Assembly (NCBI GenBank): GCA_027297025.1
Contig: JAPUIM010000232.1
Span: 1-17,524, forward strand
Direction: 5' to 3'
DNA length: 17,524 bases
DNA from: Bacteroidota bacterium
GTDB taxonomy: Bacteria > Bacteroidota > Bacteroidia > Cytophagales > Cyclobacteriaceae
The translations under genes were made by a program, and so were the position numbers. Below are positions 16,601 to 17,524 of this stretch, one piece after another (position 1 is the stretch's first letter; each line of letters starts with the position of its first letter). The notes below the pieces were generated by a model. That model made no database searches, was not told where the DNA came from, and was given only the letters and a program-made list of their open reading frames with translations.

Positions 16601-17524
16601 TACAGTCTTTAAAAAGCTTTCCAGAAAGCTGGGGGAACAAAAACTTTTTGCCGAATTACAGAGGGATGCTGAAACCAAGGGTACCCCCATTAAAGTGATC
16701 CTTGAAAATATTCAGACCAGGTTAAAAAAGAAGAAGAAAATAAAGCCGGTTACCTTTGAATTTGTTACCGGTGTGTATAAAGATGAGCTTCCTTTTTCCG
16801 GGATATTAGCCAAAGCTTCCATTAAACACCCACCTCAAGGTTTTAAGTGGAAGTTTGCCGCATTTACCTCAAATGGCGATACTATGAAAGTGACAGATTT
16901 TGTTGAGAAGTTTGAAACAAAAAGACTCAAAAAAGCTCAGATCGCCTGGAACGGTGGTTATATACTCAATCCTGAACTGGTGGGCAAATTAGGGATCCCG
17001 GAATCATATATTGGTTCTCCTCTGGGTTTGATCATTTCTAAGGGTAAAGTTCTGGCCCCTCCACTTTTCAATAAACCATCATTGGTGATTTTTTCCAATG
17101 GAAAATTGGATATTCAAAAAATCAACTGCCAAGGTGGATTGATCATTTCGGATAATAAAAGTGAGATATCTTTTACCCATCAAAACTATAATTTAAAAAA
17201 ACCGGAAAAGGCGCCCTGTTTTTATGATCTAATGTATGGGCCCGAGGAGATAGTTGCAACAAACCGTATTATTGTTAGATTAGCCGGCAACAAAATTAAA
17301 GAGGTAATTCAATCTGGCCCAAAAAAAGTAAAAATCTTGCCGGTAGGCCTTACCCTATCTATACCTCCCGAATTATTTCCAAAAAATTGGGATGAAGTAG
17401 ACAAAGAATTAAACATTCAAATGATTGGTTTCCAGGAAATCGAACATGCAATTGAGGCGGGGCCCATGCTGGTAGATAAAGGAAAGGTGTGCATTGATAT
17501 GGAAGATGAAGGTTGGAAAACCAA
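13686..17524 (+). CDS. Multidomain GT4-type glycosyltransferase with NAGPA-like phosphodiester glycosidase domain (partial)
   Basis: The frame runs unbroken for 1279 codons and leaves the right edge. ATG 13686 directly follows an in-frame TAA, so the start is firm. Residues about 40-560 look like a GT-B enzyme: a glycine-rich loop near GKGGLAFITYQYAVDGV, the strand LLVTGPIP, and an E-x7-E motif (Glu474, Glu482) in LLPSETEGRGLPIIEAAACG, which binds the nucleotide sugar in GT4 enzymes. Residues about 560-1045 are unassigned; they include a His-rich stretch (His694, 696, 702, 711) and an ITNGDN segment (902-907). Residues from about 1050 resemble phosphodiester glycosidases (PF09992): WNGGY (1088-1092), SPLGLIISKGKV and AGPMLVDKGKV (Gly1259-Pro1260). 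The end of this domain is missing. No signal peptide or membrane helix is visible. Substrates are unknown. Confidence 0.8.
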   Translation, partial: MTIDQVLTQLHEEKINTWFDLGLFIDKFKEDRKIPNKEFNGSFGSFRSKIGKGGLAFITYQYAVDGVTIEIEKYAKIFQSLLHEVPIHLITGEVYPEAKKIIKRSYHLHELKELRGFDDWPLYKDFYFTKLERGGSTYNRLIHQFWQEVLVIIEKLGHYLEFHHIELLYPVNVNSNPGNVSLSLALVLISEYLGIPVINNNHDFYWESGNSEANRESKNLKKGPRDFFFRNAHLGEFFSQIEVLFPWESRTWINVNINLSQSQHLIEQNGHNPANVTEINTAVDTSEFTNVTKRMNIKSFMHTEAMLARYKKHLPVYTAHDILTSQLVTLSKNDPILIGVKKQNNLNFVGDNIVFLQPTRVMVRKRIEIGFDLITRLLDCEHFKDKFLSNKRLKITLLVTGPIPLGQFGYFQKLIDIFSGWLESLSPDFRKRVYLGFLFSEFDKASFRKRISDPLGIPELYNIASLILLPSETEGRGLPIIEAAACGIPVFCRRYYPENVYAEVIGEHLDERDRLKVLEFEGVNIPNKLVNNITDRIFFPQNHLLEVEHNQKVVQKRFSLESLKLNIEEILVRLYLQLRSNQASMDLVAKEFKLYKKSFSTENKYLKEILHTQNRQYLAGNGRIGFMIYLKSLIDPSFFRVEEQKNKGAAMRFAKKLVEESNENRPIDIKKTIAFYNAVDNIFNYHTGSIIIRHDHSLGYRHRNKNYYPYHDYTPQELTGLINLLFHKIIQPPAFPVLRRSPHFFTDWNLALFQMTNSSSLPIDDRKRLVKKLHNKYLPFGYFPGEFFNYELEYLILQPVRARLNLKIEEELTPALIKEKKREISSIYVFCQEHPLDKWITYDFILQYLSTNDDIEIRTLFRSGILKLVKTQQWTVGLHARQLGEDAWKTLSQIKKAGGFIITNGDNSASMTDVLNVDRFHIGKAEEEMVANIMGIPLHTGFIQFVPAGIRTTLAYPTPVQTAKDFHDILKSTVFKKLSRKLGEQKLFAELQRDAETKGTPIKVILENIQTRLKKKKKIKPVTFEFVTGVYKDELPFSGILAKASIKHPPQGFKWKFAAFTSNGDTMKVTDFVEKFETKRLKKAQIAWNGGYILNPELVGKLGIPESYIGSPLGLIISKGKVLAPPLFNKPSLVIFSNGKLDIQKINCQGGLIISDNKSEISFTHQNYNLKKPEKAPCFYDLMYGPEEIVATNRIIVRLAGNKIKEVIQSGPKKVKILPVGLTLSIPPELFPKNWDEVDKELNIQMIGFQEIEHAIEAGPMLVDKGKVCIDMEDEGWKT

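Noticed and set aside
14400..16640. Several minus-strand open frames of 75-90 codons inside the large glycosyltransferase gene
   Set aside because: The plus-strand frame is continuous and has recognisable motifs throughout; the reverse frames show no family features.

Overview
The window looks like chromosomal DNA of a Bacteroidota bacterium, probably in or near the order Cytophagales. The evidence is a short primary sigma factor of the sigma-ABfr type (287 aa), several -7 elements matching the Bacteroidota consensus TAnnTTTG, general lack of Shine-Dalgarno sequences, a START-like protein of a family typical of the phylum, a bacillithiol deacetylase, an enlarged LptF/LptG permease, and AT-rich codon use. 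No phage, IS or CRISPR was seen.

Layout. The left edge (1-422) holds an unidentified partial open frame, a tRNA-Thr(TGT) on the minus strand with its own terminator, and a degenerate tRNA-Thr-like remnant disrupted by a palindromic REP-like element. From 423 to 4227, three minus-strand genes form a tight group: a MiaE-like di-iron tRNA hydroxylase, a YqgE/AlgH protein that starts directly after the miaE stop, and a large DUF349 repeat protein whose acidic N-terminus contains three 219-bp in-frame tandem repeats. A lone plus-strand family 2 glycosyltransferase (4349-5626) follows. It meets the next operon tail to tail, and the two stop codons share the bases TTAA.

From 5623 to 13269 all genes lie on the minus strand and are mostly housekeeping: trxB-bshB1 (1-bp overlap, thiol redox), the primary sigma factor rpoD, rpsO-pnp (ribosomal protein S15 and polynucleotide phosphorylase, separated by a strong hairpin terminator), an LptF/LptG-type LPS-export permease with a very basic insertion, and a START-like (SRPBCC) protein. 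The rpsO promoter is the best in the window, with TTG, a 20-nt spacer and TACCTTTG.

From 13390 to the right edge the plus strand carries tRNA-Met(CAT) with promoter and terminator, then one very long open reading frame (13686 to beyond 17524, at least 1279 codons). It begins with a GT-B/GT4-type glycosyltransferase, continues through about 470 residues I cannot assign, and ends in a phosphodiester glycosidase (NAGPA-like, PF09992-type) domain cut by the window edge. No signal peptide or membrane segment is visible. This multidomain protein is the most unusual object here: a transferase and a predicted sugar-phosphodiester hydrolase in one apparently cytoplasmic polypeptide.
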